Shown one piece after another: positions 23,073-31,486 of a DNA stretch of 48,055 nucleotides. Both the position numbers and the translations under genes were made by a program. The notes below the pieces were generated by a model. The model saw only the letters and a list, made by a program, of their open reading frames with translations, did no database searches and had not been told where the DNA came from. The DNA lies in assembly GCA_003131625.1 (NCBI GenBank), contig PKVY01000137.1:1-48055 (forward strand). Direction: 5' to 3'. The stretch's first letter is position 1. The number at the start of each line of letters is the position of its first letter. Origin of the DNA: Acidobacterium sp. (GTDB lineage Bacteria > Acidobacteriota > Terriglobia > Terriglobales > Acidobacteriaceae).

Positions 23073-24035
23073 ATGAATCGCATGCGGTATTTTCTCGGCG
23101 TGGATGCCGGCGGCACAAAGACCGAGTTTGTCCTGGGCGACGACAGCCGCGAGCTGGCTCGCGTGCGCACAGGCACGATCAAGAGGATGAAGGCCGATGC
23201 CGCAACGGCGGAGGCGAATCTGCAGACGGCGCTGCGGGAGCTTCAGACGGCAACGGCAATCCCCATCGCGTCGATCACACGCTGCTGTATCGGCACTGCG
23301 GGCGACACCGTCCCTCTCGTCGTGAACTGGCTGCGCGAGGCCTTTGCACGCCACGTTGGAGGGGAGTTGGTCATCGTGGGCGACGTGGAGATTGCGCTCG
23401 ACTCGGTCTTCTTCGGGGGACGCGGCGTCCTGGTTCTCGCGGGAACGGGCTCCAACGTGGCCGGCCGCTCGGCTACGGGCAGAATCGTCACAGCGGGGGG
23501 ATGGGGCCCGGCCCTCGCCGATCAGGGTTCAGGGCACTTTCTCGGACTCGAAGCGCTGCGTCGCGGCTTTCTCGCCATCGATCAGCAACGCCCCACGAGC
23601 CTGCTGAACGATGCGCAGGCTTTCTGGAAGCTTGGCTCGCTGGCCGAGTTGATCGAATTCGCCAACACCAATCCTGCGCCGGAATTCTCGCGTCTGGCGC
23701 CGCTGGTGATCGCCGCCGCCGAGCAGGGCGACGTCGTAGCTCAGGAAGTCGCCGCGCAGGGAGGAGTCGATCTGGCTGCACTGGCTGGGCTGGTTATCGA
23801 GCGCGTTCGCAGCCTCGAAGCAAACGCCGCATCAGCTTTCGACGTTCCCGCCGTAGCTCTGGCCGGCAGCATCCTCGAACGAGCCGTGCCCGTGCGCAAT
23901 GCCCTGATTGCGGAACTGTGCAAACGCTATCCAGGAATTGAGGTCAGGGATGCTCCCGCCGATCCGCCTGCGGGCGCCTTGTGGGCCGCACGCCAAACGG
24001 CTCGGCCCGTACAAAGCGCGCTGGAGATCGAATGA
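23073..24035 (+). CDS. BadF/BadG/BcrA/BcrD-type ATPase, probable N-acetylglucosamine kinase
   Basis: A 320-residue cytoplasmic ASKHA-fold kinase. The phosphate-1 loop FLGVDAGGTKTEFVLGD is at about 7-23, phosphate-2 VLVLAGTGSNVAGR near 124-137, followed by the family-defining GGWGPALADQGSGHFLG near 145-161; the adenosine motif VALAGSILERA is near 268. This matches the mammalian-type N-acetylglucosamine kinase branch, which can also accept N-acetylmuramic acid in some bacteria. In this operon it would phosphorylate the sugar imported by the symporter. The ATG at 23073 follows GGAAG; a second ATG at 23082 is possible. Its TGA overlaps the next ATG. Confidence 0.87.
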   Translation: MNRMRYFLGVDAGGTKTEFVLGDDSRELARVRTGTIKRMKADAATAEANLQTALRELQTATAIPIASITRCCIGTAGDTVPLVVNWLREAFARHVGGELVIVGDVEIALDSVFFGGRGVLVLAGTGSNVAGRSATGRIVTAGGWGPALADQGSGHFLGLEALRRGFLAIDQQRPTSLLNDAQAFWKLGSLAELIEFANTNPAPEFSRLAPLVIAAAEQGDVVAQEVAAQGGVDLAALAGLVIERVRSLEANAASAFDVPAVALAGSILERAVPVRNALIAELCKRYPGIEVRDAPADPPAGALWAARQTARPVQSALEIE

Positions 24036-25396
24036 GACAGCGTTCTCGCAACGGGCTTCTGGCAATCGCGCTCGCCTCTCTGTGCGGCACGTTTTCGGCG
24101 CGTGCGCAGAACTTCGCTGAGATCAAACCCACCCCGCAGCAGGTCGAGTGGCAGGATCTTGAGTTCGGCGTCATTCTTCACTTCTCCACCAACACATTTC
24201 TGGACCGCGAATGGGGCGACGGCACCGCCAGCCCCGCCGTCTTCAACCCCACGCAATTCGACCCGGACCAGTGGATGCAGGCCATTCGCGCGGCAGGCGC
24301 GAAGTATGTGATCCTCGTCGCCAAACATCACGATGGATTCTGCCTCTGGCCCACTGCGCAGACGGACTACAGCGTCAAAGCGAGTCCGTGGCAAAACGGC
24401 AAGGGCGACGTGGTAGGAGATGTTGCACGCGCTGCCCGGAAGTACGGACTGAAATTCGGCATTTACCTTTCGCCCTGGGATCGCCACGATCCGCGATACG
24501 GCGATGCTGCTGCGTACGACCGCTACTACAACGCAGAACTCGAAGAGTTGGCGCAGAACTACGGCGACCTTGTCGAATTTTGGCTCGACGGCGCCGGCAG
24601 CGCCGGCCATGTCTACAATTTCAAGCAGATCATCGAGACGCTGCGCACGTACCAGCCCAACACCATCGTCTTCGCCGATACCGCGCTGTTCGAATACGGT
24701 GACGCGCGCTGGGTGGGCAACGAGGCGGGCCGTGTGCCGTACGAGAACTGGAACGTGATCGATCGCCACGGCTATCTGCGCTGGCGCCCGGTGGAGGCGG
24801 ACACGCCGCTGCGCGCGGGCCACTGGTTCTGGCATCCGAACGATGAAGCGTCTCTCAAAAGCCTCGATGAGCTCCTCACCACCTGGGACGAAACCGTTGG
24901 CCGCGGCGCACAGTTGATGCTTGGCCTCGCGCCCGATCGCCGCGGTCTGCTGCCGGAGAGCGACGTCGCCCGTCTCGAGGAATTCGGTCAGGCCCTGCGC
25001 GAGCGCTACGACCACAACATGGCGATAGCACATGCGCCGGCTCCGGCCGATGTTGCCGCAGCTCTCGATGGCGACCCGGACACTTTCTGGTCCGCTCCGG
25101 CGGGTTCGCACCATGCAGTCATCGAGGTCCGCTTCGACAAGCCCGTCACGTTCAACCGCGCGTTGACGATGGAGTGGCTCAATGACGGCCAGAGGATCGA
25201 GAAATATTCCATCGACGTGTGGACCGGAAGCTCCTGGAAGTCCATCGCCGCCGCGCACGCTATCGGTCATGAGAAGATCGATATCTTCCCCACGGTGACG
25301 GCCAGCCGGGTTCGCCTCAACATTCTGTCCAGCACCGATGGCGCGGCCATTCGCGAATTTCAGCTCTACAACGTTCAGCCTTCCGGAGGACGATGA
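24032..25396 (+). CDS. Secreted alpha-L-fucosidase, GH29, with C-terminal F5/8-type C domain
   Basis: A 454-residue secreted enzyme: signal peptide about 1-25 (ending FSARA before QNF), GH29 barrel about 30-340, and a discoidin/F5-8-type beta domain at about 345-450 (AALDGDPDTFWSAP, IEVRFDKPVTFNRALTMEW). Family motifs are KYVILVAKHHDGFCLWPT near 91, YGLKFGIYLSPWDRH near 138 and VEFWLDGAGSAG near 181, where Asp186 is the expected nucleophile. It fits the GH29-B subfamily, which prefers branched alpha-1,3/1,4-fucose next to GlcNAc. In this operon it could remove fucose that blocks the hexosaminidase. It begins inside the stop of the kinase gene (ATGA, 24032-24035). Confidence 0.92.
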   Translation: MRQRSRNGLLAIALASLCGTFSARAQNFAEIKPTPQQVEWQDLEFGVILHFSTNTFLDREWGDGTASPAVFNPTQFDPDQWMQAIRAAGAKYVILVAKHHDGFCLWPTAQTDYSVKASPWQNGKGDVVGDVARAARKYGLKFGIYLSPWDRHDPRYGDAAAYDRYYNAELEELAQNYGDLVEFWLDGAGSAGHVYNFKQIIETLRTYQPNTIVFADTALFEYGDARWVGNEAGRVPYENWNVIDRHGYLRWRPVEADTPLRAGHWFWHPNDEASLKSLDELLTTWDETVGRGAQLMLGLAPDRRGLLPESDVARLEEFGQALRERYDHNMAIAHAPAPADVAAALDGDPDTFWSAPAGSHHAVIEVRFDKPVTFNRALTMEWLNDGQRIEKYSIDVWTGSSWKSIAAAHAIGHEKIDIFPTVTASRVRLNILSSTDGAAIREFQLYNVQPSGGR

Positions 25397-25400
25397 GCAG

Positions 25401-27506
25401 GTGACCAAACCCTCGGCCGGTCGGCTCCCGTTTCTGCTTTGCCTCTGCATCGCGCTGCCTGCGGCTCATGCGGCTGCCGGTTCATCGCGTCCGCCGCTGA
25501 TCCCACAGCCGCGCGAGTTTACCGGGCGCGACAATCTTTCGCTGGCCGCCGGCGTGCGCGTCATTGTGCCCGCGGGCAACGTTGAAGACCGCTTCGCAGC
25601 CGACGATCTGAAGAATGAACTGAAGGCACGCGGCATTCATCTGCGTGAGTCCGCCCCAGCCGTGCGCATTTATCTGATGCGCGACGAGTCCGTCCTGGCG
25701 CGCCAGATTCTGCAGCGCGAGGCGCTGCAGCTCGACGAAGCCATGCGGCCGGAAGGCTACATACTCGTGACGGGCAAGCACGATGCCTTCGTCATCGCCC
25801 ACACCGCGGCCGGAGTTTTTTATGGAGCGCAAACACTGAAGCAGTTGGTCCAGACGGGCAAGGGCGAGCCTGTTCTGACCGGCGCGGCAATCCGCGATTG
25901 GCCAGCCATGCGCTGGCGCGGGGTTCACGACGACCTGTCGCGCGGCCCGATTCCGACGCTGGAATTTCAGAAGAAGCAGATCCGTACCTTCGCTGCGTAC
26001 AAGCTCAACGTTTACTCGCCTTACTTCGAGAACACCATGGAGTACACCTCGAATCCGCTGCCGGCGCTGCCTGGAGGATCGATCTCCGCAGGAGATGCGC
26101 GGGTTCTGGTGGAGTACGCGCAGAAATATCACGTCACGATCATTCCCGAGCAGGAAGCGTTCGGGCACCTGCATAAGGTCCTCACATGGCAGCGGTACGC
26201 GTCGCTGGCGGAGATTCCGAACGGCGCCGTCCTGGCGCCAGGGCAGCCCGGATCGATGCAGCTCATCACGCAGTGGTTCGATGAGCTTGCGAAAGTCTAT
26301 CCCGGGCCCTTTCTGCACATCGGTGCCGACGAAACCTTTGAGCTGGGTCAGGGACAGACCGCCAGCGACGTGCAAGAGCGCGGCCTGGGCGCGGTCTACA
26401 TCGACTTCCTCTCCGGCATTCATGAGGCGCTCGCGCCGCTTCATCGCCGGCTCCTCTTTTGGGGAGACGTGGCCATGAACAGCCCGGCTCTGGTGCCAAA
26501 ACTGCCGCACGACATGATCGCCGTGGCGTGGCAATATGATCCCGAACCGCAGGGCTTTCATCGCTGGCTCGATCCCTACACGAAGGCCGGCATGGAAACC
26601 TGGGTTGCGCCCGGCGTGAACAACTGGAACCGTGTGTGGCCGGACTTCGACCTGGCTCTGCGCAACATCCAGGGGTTCGTCGCCGATGGGCAAAGCGCCG
26701 GAAGCACCGGCATGCTGAACACAATCTGGGACGACGATGGCGAAGGGTTGTTCCTTGAGGACTGGTACGGGGTTCTGTTTGGCGCGGCCGCATCGTGGCA
26801 AGTTGGAAGCACAGACATCGCGCGGTTCCAGCAGGACTACGGCGCCGTCTTCCACGACGACGCGACCGGGGACATCGACGAGGCGCAGCGGGCGCTGATC
26901 GCCGCGCATCAGGCGCTCGCAGGCACCGGCCTTGGCGATGCGCGCGATGCATTTTTCTGGGTCGACCCCTGGAGTCCCGAGGGCCAGCAGATCGCGGCGA
27001 AGATTCGCCCCGTGAGTGCGGAAGTGCGCCTCGATGCGGAGCGCGCTCTGACTTTGATCGCCCAGGCAAAGGCCGCCGCCTCGCTGCGCGAGACGGAGTC
27101 GCTCGACGCCATGGATCTCGGCGCGCGTCGCATCGATTTCCTGGCGTTCAAATTCCAAACCGCGGATCAGATCGCCGACAGCTACCGTCGCCTCTACGAC
27201 GGTCAGAAGACTCCGGAAATCTCGTCGCACATCCCGCGCGACCTATGGAATCTCTCCGGCGTGAACGGCCGCTGCGAAGACCTGCGCGATGGCTACAGCT
27301 ATCTGCGAACCCGCTTCAACGACGTGTGGCTCATGGAGAATCGACCCTTCTGGCTCAACATCGTTACGGCCCGCTACGATGCCGCGGCTCGGTTGTGGGT
27401 TGAACGCAGTGAGAAGCTTGCCGCGGCGCGCGACCAGTGGAACCAGCATCACACCTTGCCGGCGCCGGAAGAGATCGGGATTCCGCAGGCGCCCACAACT
27501 CCCTGA
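25401..27506 (+). CDS. Secreted beta-N-acetylhexosaminidase, GH20
   Basis: A 701-residue secreted enzyme: signal peptide about 1-25 (FLLCLCIALPAAHA), GH20b-like N-domain about 30-160, catalytic barrel about 165-480, and a helical tail. The catalytic dyad is Asp310-Glu311 in HIGADETFELG; RWRGVHDDLSRGP near 171 and the EQEAFGHLHK strand near 250 are also typical. It releases terminal GlcNAc/GalNAc by substrate-assisted catalysis. GTG at 25401 is chosen as start: GGAGG lies at 25385-25389, and the codons further upstream (from 25338) are antisense-free but overlap the fucosidase end in another frame. Four bases separate it from the fucosidase stop. Confidence 0.9.
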   Translation: MTKPSAGRLPFLLCLCIALPAAHAAAGSSRPPLIPQPREFTGRDNLSLAAGVRVIVPAGNVEDRFAADDLKNELKARGIHLRESAPAVRIYLMRDESVLARQILQREALQLDEAMRPEGYILVTGKHDAFVIAHTAAGVFYGAQTLKQLVQTGKGEPVLTGAAIRDWPAMRWRGVHDDLSRGPIPTLEFQKKQIRTFAAYKLNVYSPYFENTMEYTSNPLPALPGGSISAGDARVLVEYAQKYHVTIIPEQEAFGHLHKVLTWQRYASLAEIPNGAVLAPGQPGSMQLITQWFDELAKVYPGPFLHIGADETFELGQGQTASDVQERGLGAVYIDFLSGIHEALAPLHRRLLFWGDVAMNSPALVPKLPHDMIAVAWQYDPEPQGFHRWLDPYTKAGMETWVAPGVNNWNRVWPDFDLALRNIQGFVADGQSAGSTGMLNTIWDDDGEGLFLEDWYGVLFGAAASWQVGSTDIARFQQDYGAVFHDDATGDIDEAQRALIAAHQALAGTGLGDARDAFFWVDPWSPEGQQIAAKIRPVSAEVRLDAERALTLIAQAKAAASLRETESLDAMDLGARRIDFLAFKFQTADQIADSYRRLYDGQKTPEISSHIPRDLWNLSGVNGRCEDLRDGYSYLRTRFNDVWLMENRPFWLNIVTARYDAAARLWVERSEKLAAARDQWNQHHTLPAPEEIGIPQAPTTP

Positions 27507-27514
27507 GACCGCCG

Positions 27515-29041
27515 ATGTCCCTGCCGCCCGCACATCCATCGCATCTGCGACCCGTCGATCTGGCCCTGATCGCGGTGTACCTCGCGGGCATCACTCTCTT
27601 CGGACTGCGCTTCCGCAAATCAGGGGATCGCTCCTTGCGCTCCTACTTTCTGGCTGATCGCAATCTGCCCTGGTGGGCGATCTCGCTGTCCATCGTCGCG
27701 GCAGAAACCAGCACGCTTACCATCATCAGCATTCCCGGGCTGGCGTTTTCCGGCGATTTCGGATTTCTGCAGATTGCGATGGGCTACCTCGTGGGCCGCG
27801 TCGTGATCTGCATTCTCTTCCTGCCTCGATATTTTCGCGGTGAATTGCTGACCGCCTATCAGCTCATCGGCCAGCGTTTCGGTCCGCGCCTCCATCGCTT
27901 CACAGCGGCGCTGTTTCTGGTCATGCGCGCTGCGGCCGAAGGCGTACGCGTGTTCGCCGTCGCCATCGTTGTCGGACTCGCCATCGGAACCGGAGACGTC
28001 GCTTCGATTGCGATCCTCTCCGCGCTCACACTGCTCTACACGTTTGAAGGCGGCATGGCCGCGGTCATCTGGACCGACGTAGTGCAGATGTTCCTCTATG
28101 TCGGAGGCTCGCTGGTGGCCCTCGCGACGGTCTGCCACAGGATTCCCGGCGGTTGGAGCGCGCTCGTCGCGGGCGCGTCGGCTGCGCACAAGTTCACAGT
28201 GCTGCACTTTTCGTGGTCCGTCGCGCAGACTTACACGTTTCAGGCCGGCATTCTGGGCGGATGCTTTCTAACCATGGCAAGTCATGGCACCGATCAGCTG
28301 ATGGTCCAGCGCCTGCTGGCGGCGAGAAATCTGCGCGAGTCGAGACTGGCGCTGCTGGCGAGCGGCGTGGTGGTTTTCTTTCAGTTCGCTCTGTTTTTAC
28401 TCATCGGCGCGGGCCTTTTCGTTTATTACAACAAGATGGGCATCGCACCCTCTCTCGGAACGGACCGCATTTTTCCCGCATTTATCGTGCAGCAGATGCC
28501 TGCCGGTATCGCCGGGATGATGATCGCGGCGATTCTCGCCGCGGCCATGTCCAATCTGAGCGCGGCTCTCAATTCGCTCGCGTCTGCTTCGGTGGTCGAT
28601 TTTTATCTGCCGCGGTATCCGGATATTTCCGAGCAGGTGCGCACGCGTTTGTCGCGGCTGATGACCGTGGTCTGGGCTGCCATCCTTTTCGCGCTCGCGA
28701 TGTTCTCGCGCAGCGGCGGGCACGTCGTGGAGATTGGCCTGTCGATCGCTTCGGTGCTGTGGGGCGCGATGCTCGGGGTCTTCCTGCTGGGCACGCTGAC
28801 CCGTCGCGCCGGCGAAAGCGGGACAATCGTTGGCATGGCCGCCGGAGTTGCCGTCAATCTGTTGCTGTGGCTCCAGCCACACTCCTTTACGTTGTCTGTT
28901 GCCGGGCGAGCAGTGGTTCTTCCGAAGATTGCCTGGACATGGTGGGTGCTCATCGGATCGCTGGTGACCTGCGCGGTGGGATACAGCGCGAGCCTGCTGT
29001 TTCCCGAGCCGATCCACGTCGAAGAGGTGGCCGAGGGGTGA
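27515..29041 (+). CDS. Sodium:solute symporter (SSS/SSF family), probable amino-sugar importer
   Basis: A 508-residue inner-membrane transporter with about 13-14 hydrophobic helices. The family core is recognised by ADRNLPWWAISLSIVAAETST near 48-68, SGDFGFLQIAMGYLVGR near 80-96, YTFEGGMAAVIWTDVVQ near 179-195, and AAAMSNLSAALNSLASASVVDFY near 344-366, which holds the sodium-site serines. It imports a solute with Na+; genes of this family stand in many amino-sugar and sialic acid loci. Set between the hexosaminidase and the AmiE-NamZ gene, it is likely to carry GlcNAc or MurNAc. The GTG of the next gene overlaps its stop (GTGA, 29038-29041). Confidence 0.9.
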   Translation: MSLPPAHPSHLRPVDLALIAVYLAGITLFGLRFRKSGDRSLRSYFLADRNLPWWAISLSIVAAETSTLTIISIPGLAFSGDFGFLQIAMGYLVGRVVICILFLPRYFRGELLTAYQLIGQRFGPRLHRFTAALFLVMRAAAEGVRVFAVAIVVGLAIGTGDVASIAILSALTLLYTFEGGMAAVIWTDVVQMFLYVGGSLVALATVCHRIPGGWSALVAGASAAHKFTVLHFSWSVAQTYTFQAGILGGCFLTMASHGTDQLMVQRLLAARNLRESRLALLASGVVVFFQFALFLLIGAGLFVYYNKMGIAPSLGTDRIFPAFIVQQMPAGIAGMMIAAILAAAMSNLSAALNSLASASVVDFYLPRYPDISEQVRTRLSRLMTVVWAAILFALAMFSRSGGHVVEIGLSIASVLWGAMLGVFLLGTLTRRAGESGTIVGMAAGVAVNLLLWLQPHSFTLSVAGRAVVLPKIAWTWWVLIGSLVTCAVGYSASLLFPEPIHVEEVAEG

Positions 29042-31482
29042 TTCGCAAGCTTCGAACGCGTGGTTTGCTCCTGGCCGTCGCCCTCTGCGCGTCTTCTGCC
29101 TGCGCGCAGAGCGACTTCTCCTCCATCGATCAAATCGTCAACCACGCCGTCGATGATCATCAGTTGCCCGGAGCGGTGGTGGTCCTCGGCCATGGTGGGC
29201 ACGTCGTCTTCCGCCGCGCCTACGGCATGCGCTCGCTCGAGCCAACCCAGGAGCCGATGACGCCCGACACCATCTTCGACATGGCTTCGCTCACCAAGCC
29301 CCTCGCGACCGCGGTCGCCGTCATGCAGCTCTATGAGCAGGGCAGGATCGGGCTCAACGATCCGGTCGCGAAGTATCTGCCCGAATTTGGCGCCAACGGA
29401 AAACAGGACATCACCATCCGGCACCTGCTGACGCACTACTCAGGCCTGCCGCCGGACCTGACGCTCGATGAACCCTGGCAAGGCAAAGAGGAAGGCTACC
29501 GGCGCGCGTTTGCGATTGCACCCATGCGTCCGCCCGGCGAGCAGTTTGTCTACAGCGACATCAACTTCATCGCGCTTGGCGCGATCGTCGAAAAGCTCTC
29601 CGGCCTGACCCTCGACGAATACACAAAGCGCAACATCATGGACCCACTGGGTCTGTCGCACACGCAATTCCTCCCGCCAGCCTCGTGGATTCCAAGCATC
29701 GCGCCTACTGAATACGAGCACGATCCCATCTCGTCCGGCCTGCCGGCATCGAGAACTTTTCCTGGCGACGTGATGCTTCGTGGCGTCGTGCACGATCCAA
29801 CCTCGCGGCGCATGGCTGGCGTGGCGGGTCATGCGGGACTCTTCAGCACCGCCGACGATCTCGCGATCTACGCCCAGAGTTTGCTCGATCGGCTCGCAGA
29901 CCGCTCCAGCAAGTTTCCTCTGTCGCGCATTATGCTGCAGAAGATGATCGCGCCCGAACAGCCTGCCACCGGCACGGCGCTGCGCGGATTCGGCTGGGAC
30001 ATCGACTCGCCCTATTCGAGCAATCGCGGCACGCTGTTCCCCATTGGCTCCTTCGGCCACACAGGATTCACAGGAACATCTCTGTGGATCGATCCAACGA
30101 GCGACAGCTATGTGATCGTGCTGGCCAACTCGGTTCATCCGCGTGGGCCGAAAAGCATCACGTCGCTGCGGGGTCGGATTGCCGACGCGGCGGCTATCGC
30201 GCTCGGCATTCACGCAGACGGCGGCGCGTTGGCTGCGCGCATCACCGGCTACAACGAGTCGCTGAGCGGGATGCGCCGCTGGCCAGCGCGCAATGGAGAG
30301 GTGAAGACCGGCATCGACGTGCTGGAGAGCGATCGCTTCAAGGAACTCGCGGAGATGGCTCGCCGTCGCGACGGCAAACTGCGCCTCGGTCTGCTCACCA
30401 ATCAGACAGGAATCGATGCAGAAGGCCGCCGCACCGTCGACGTGCTGTTCCACGACGCGGAAGAGGCTGTGCCGGGGTTGACACTGGACACACTGTTCAG
30501 CCCGGAACACGGCATAGCCGGCGCGTACGATCAACCCAGTGTTCCGAACACGACCGACGCAGCGACGGGCCTGCCCGTGATCAGCTTGTATGGGACGAAG
30601 GAGGGGGATCGGCGCCCTTCACTCGATTCTCTGCGCAAACTCGATGCTGTCGTGATCGATCTTCAGGACGCTGGCGTCCGTTTCTACACGTACGAAGCCG
30701 TGGTTCGCTATTTTCTGGAGGCCGCGACACAGACGGGGACAGAAATCGTCGTGTTGGATCGCCCCGACCCCATCAACGGCTCGTTTGTGCAGGGCCCGAT
30801 CTCCGACCCAAGCACGGAAAGCTACGTCAATTCCATTCCCATCCCTATACGCCACGGGATGACCCTGGGTGAGCTGGCGCGTTACGACAAGCAACAGCTA
30901 CAGTTACAAACTGCGCTGACGGTCGTTCCCATGCGGGGCTGGCAGCGTGGCGACTGGTATGACTCGACCAGCCTCGCCTGGGTGAATCCATCGCCCAACC
31001 TGCGCGACCTGGAAGAGGCGACCTTGTATCCCGGAATTGGCCTGATCGAGACGACGAACATCTCCGTCGGTCGCGGCACAGACACGCCTTTCGAGCTCGT
31101 CGGCGCGCCCTGGATCGACGCCCGCGCTCTGGCGCAGTTTCTCAACCGCCGGCAGTTGCCAGGCGTGCGCTTCGTCCCCGTCGATTTCACTCCGCAGAAA
31201 CCCTTTCCCTGGGCGGGAGAAACCTGCCGTGGCGTGCGCATCCTCGTGATCGACCGCAATGTTCTGGATACGCCGGAGCTGTGCGTCGAAATTGCGTCAG
31301 CGCTGCATCGTCTCTATCCGGAGAAATTCGAGCTGCAGAAGATGTGCACGCTGCTCGCGAATCAGACGGTTCTCGATGCTATCGCCGCAGGCCAGGATCC
31401 GCAGCGTATCGCGGAAGATTGGCGCCCGGCCCTCGACACCTTCGAACAGCAGCGGCAAAAGGCTCTGATCTACGCGCCCTGA
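29038..31482 (+). CDS. Fusion of AmiE-like serine hydrolase and NamZ (DUF1343) exo-beta-N-acetylmuramidase
   Basis: An 814-residue secreted two-domain protein. Residues 1-23 are a signal peptide ending SSACA. A beta-lactamase-fold serine hydrolase follows (about 27-400): Ser84-Lys87 in DMASLTKP, Tyr172 in YSDINF, and His341-Thr-Gly in HTGFTG, plus GVAGHAGLFSTADDLA near 261, as in Bacillus AmiE, an N-acetylmuramyl-L-alanine amidase. The second half (about 430-814) is DUF1343/NamZ: LGLLTNQTG near 450, TLFSPEHGIAG near 485 with the likely catalytic Glu490, IDLQDAGVRFYTY, DRPDPING and GRGTDTPFE. NamZ cuts terminal MurNAc from peptidoglycan chains. In Bacillus subtilis the two activities are separate neighbouring genes. 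Here GTG at 29038 overlaps the symporter stop. The fusion should strip peptide and release MurNAc in one step. Confidence 0.9.
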   Translation: MIRKLRTRGLLLAVALCASSACAQSDFSSIDQIVNHAVDDHQLPGAVVVLGHGGHVVFRRAYGMRSLEPTQEPMTPDTIFDMASLTKPLATAVAVMQLYEQGRIGLNDPVAKYLPEFGANGKQDITIRHLLTHYSGLPPDLTLDEPWQGKEEGYRRAFAIAPMRPPGEQFVYSDINFIALGAIVEKLSGLTLDEYTKRNIMDPLGLSHTQFLPPASWIPSIAPTEYEHDPISSGLPASRTFPGDVMLRGVVHDPTSRRMAGVAGHAGLFSTADDLAIYAQSLLDRLADRSSKFPLSRIMLQKMIAPEQPATGTALRGFGWDIDSPYSSNRGTLFPIGSFGHTGFTGTSLWIDPTSDSYVIVLANSVHPRGPKSITSLRGRIADAAAIALGIHADGGALAARITGYNESLSGMRRWPARNGEVKTGIDVLESDRFKELAEMARRRDGKLRLGLLTNQTGIDAEGRRTVDVLFHDAEEAVPGLTLDTLFSPEHGIAGAYDQPSVPNTTDAATGLPVISLYGTKEGDRRPSLDSLRKLDAVVIDLQDAGVRFYTYEAVVRYFLEAATQTGTEIVVLDRPDPINGSFVQGPISDPSTESYVNSIPIPIRHGMTLGELARYDKQQLQLQTALTVVPMRGWQRGDWYDSTSLAWVNPSPNLRDLEEATLYPGIGLIETTNISVGRGTDTPFELVGAPWIDARALAQFLNRRQLPGVRFVPVDFTPQKPFPWAGETCRGVRILVIDRNVLDTPELCVEIASALHRLYPEKFELQKMCTLLANQTVLDAIAAGQDPQRIAEDWRPALDTFEQQRQKALIYAP

Positions 31483-31486
31483 TCCG

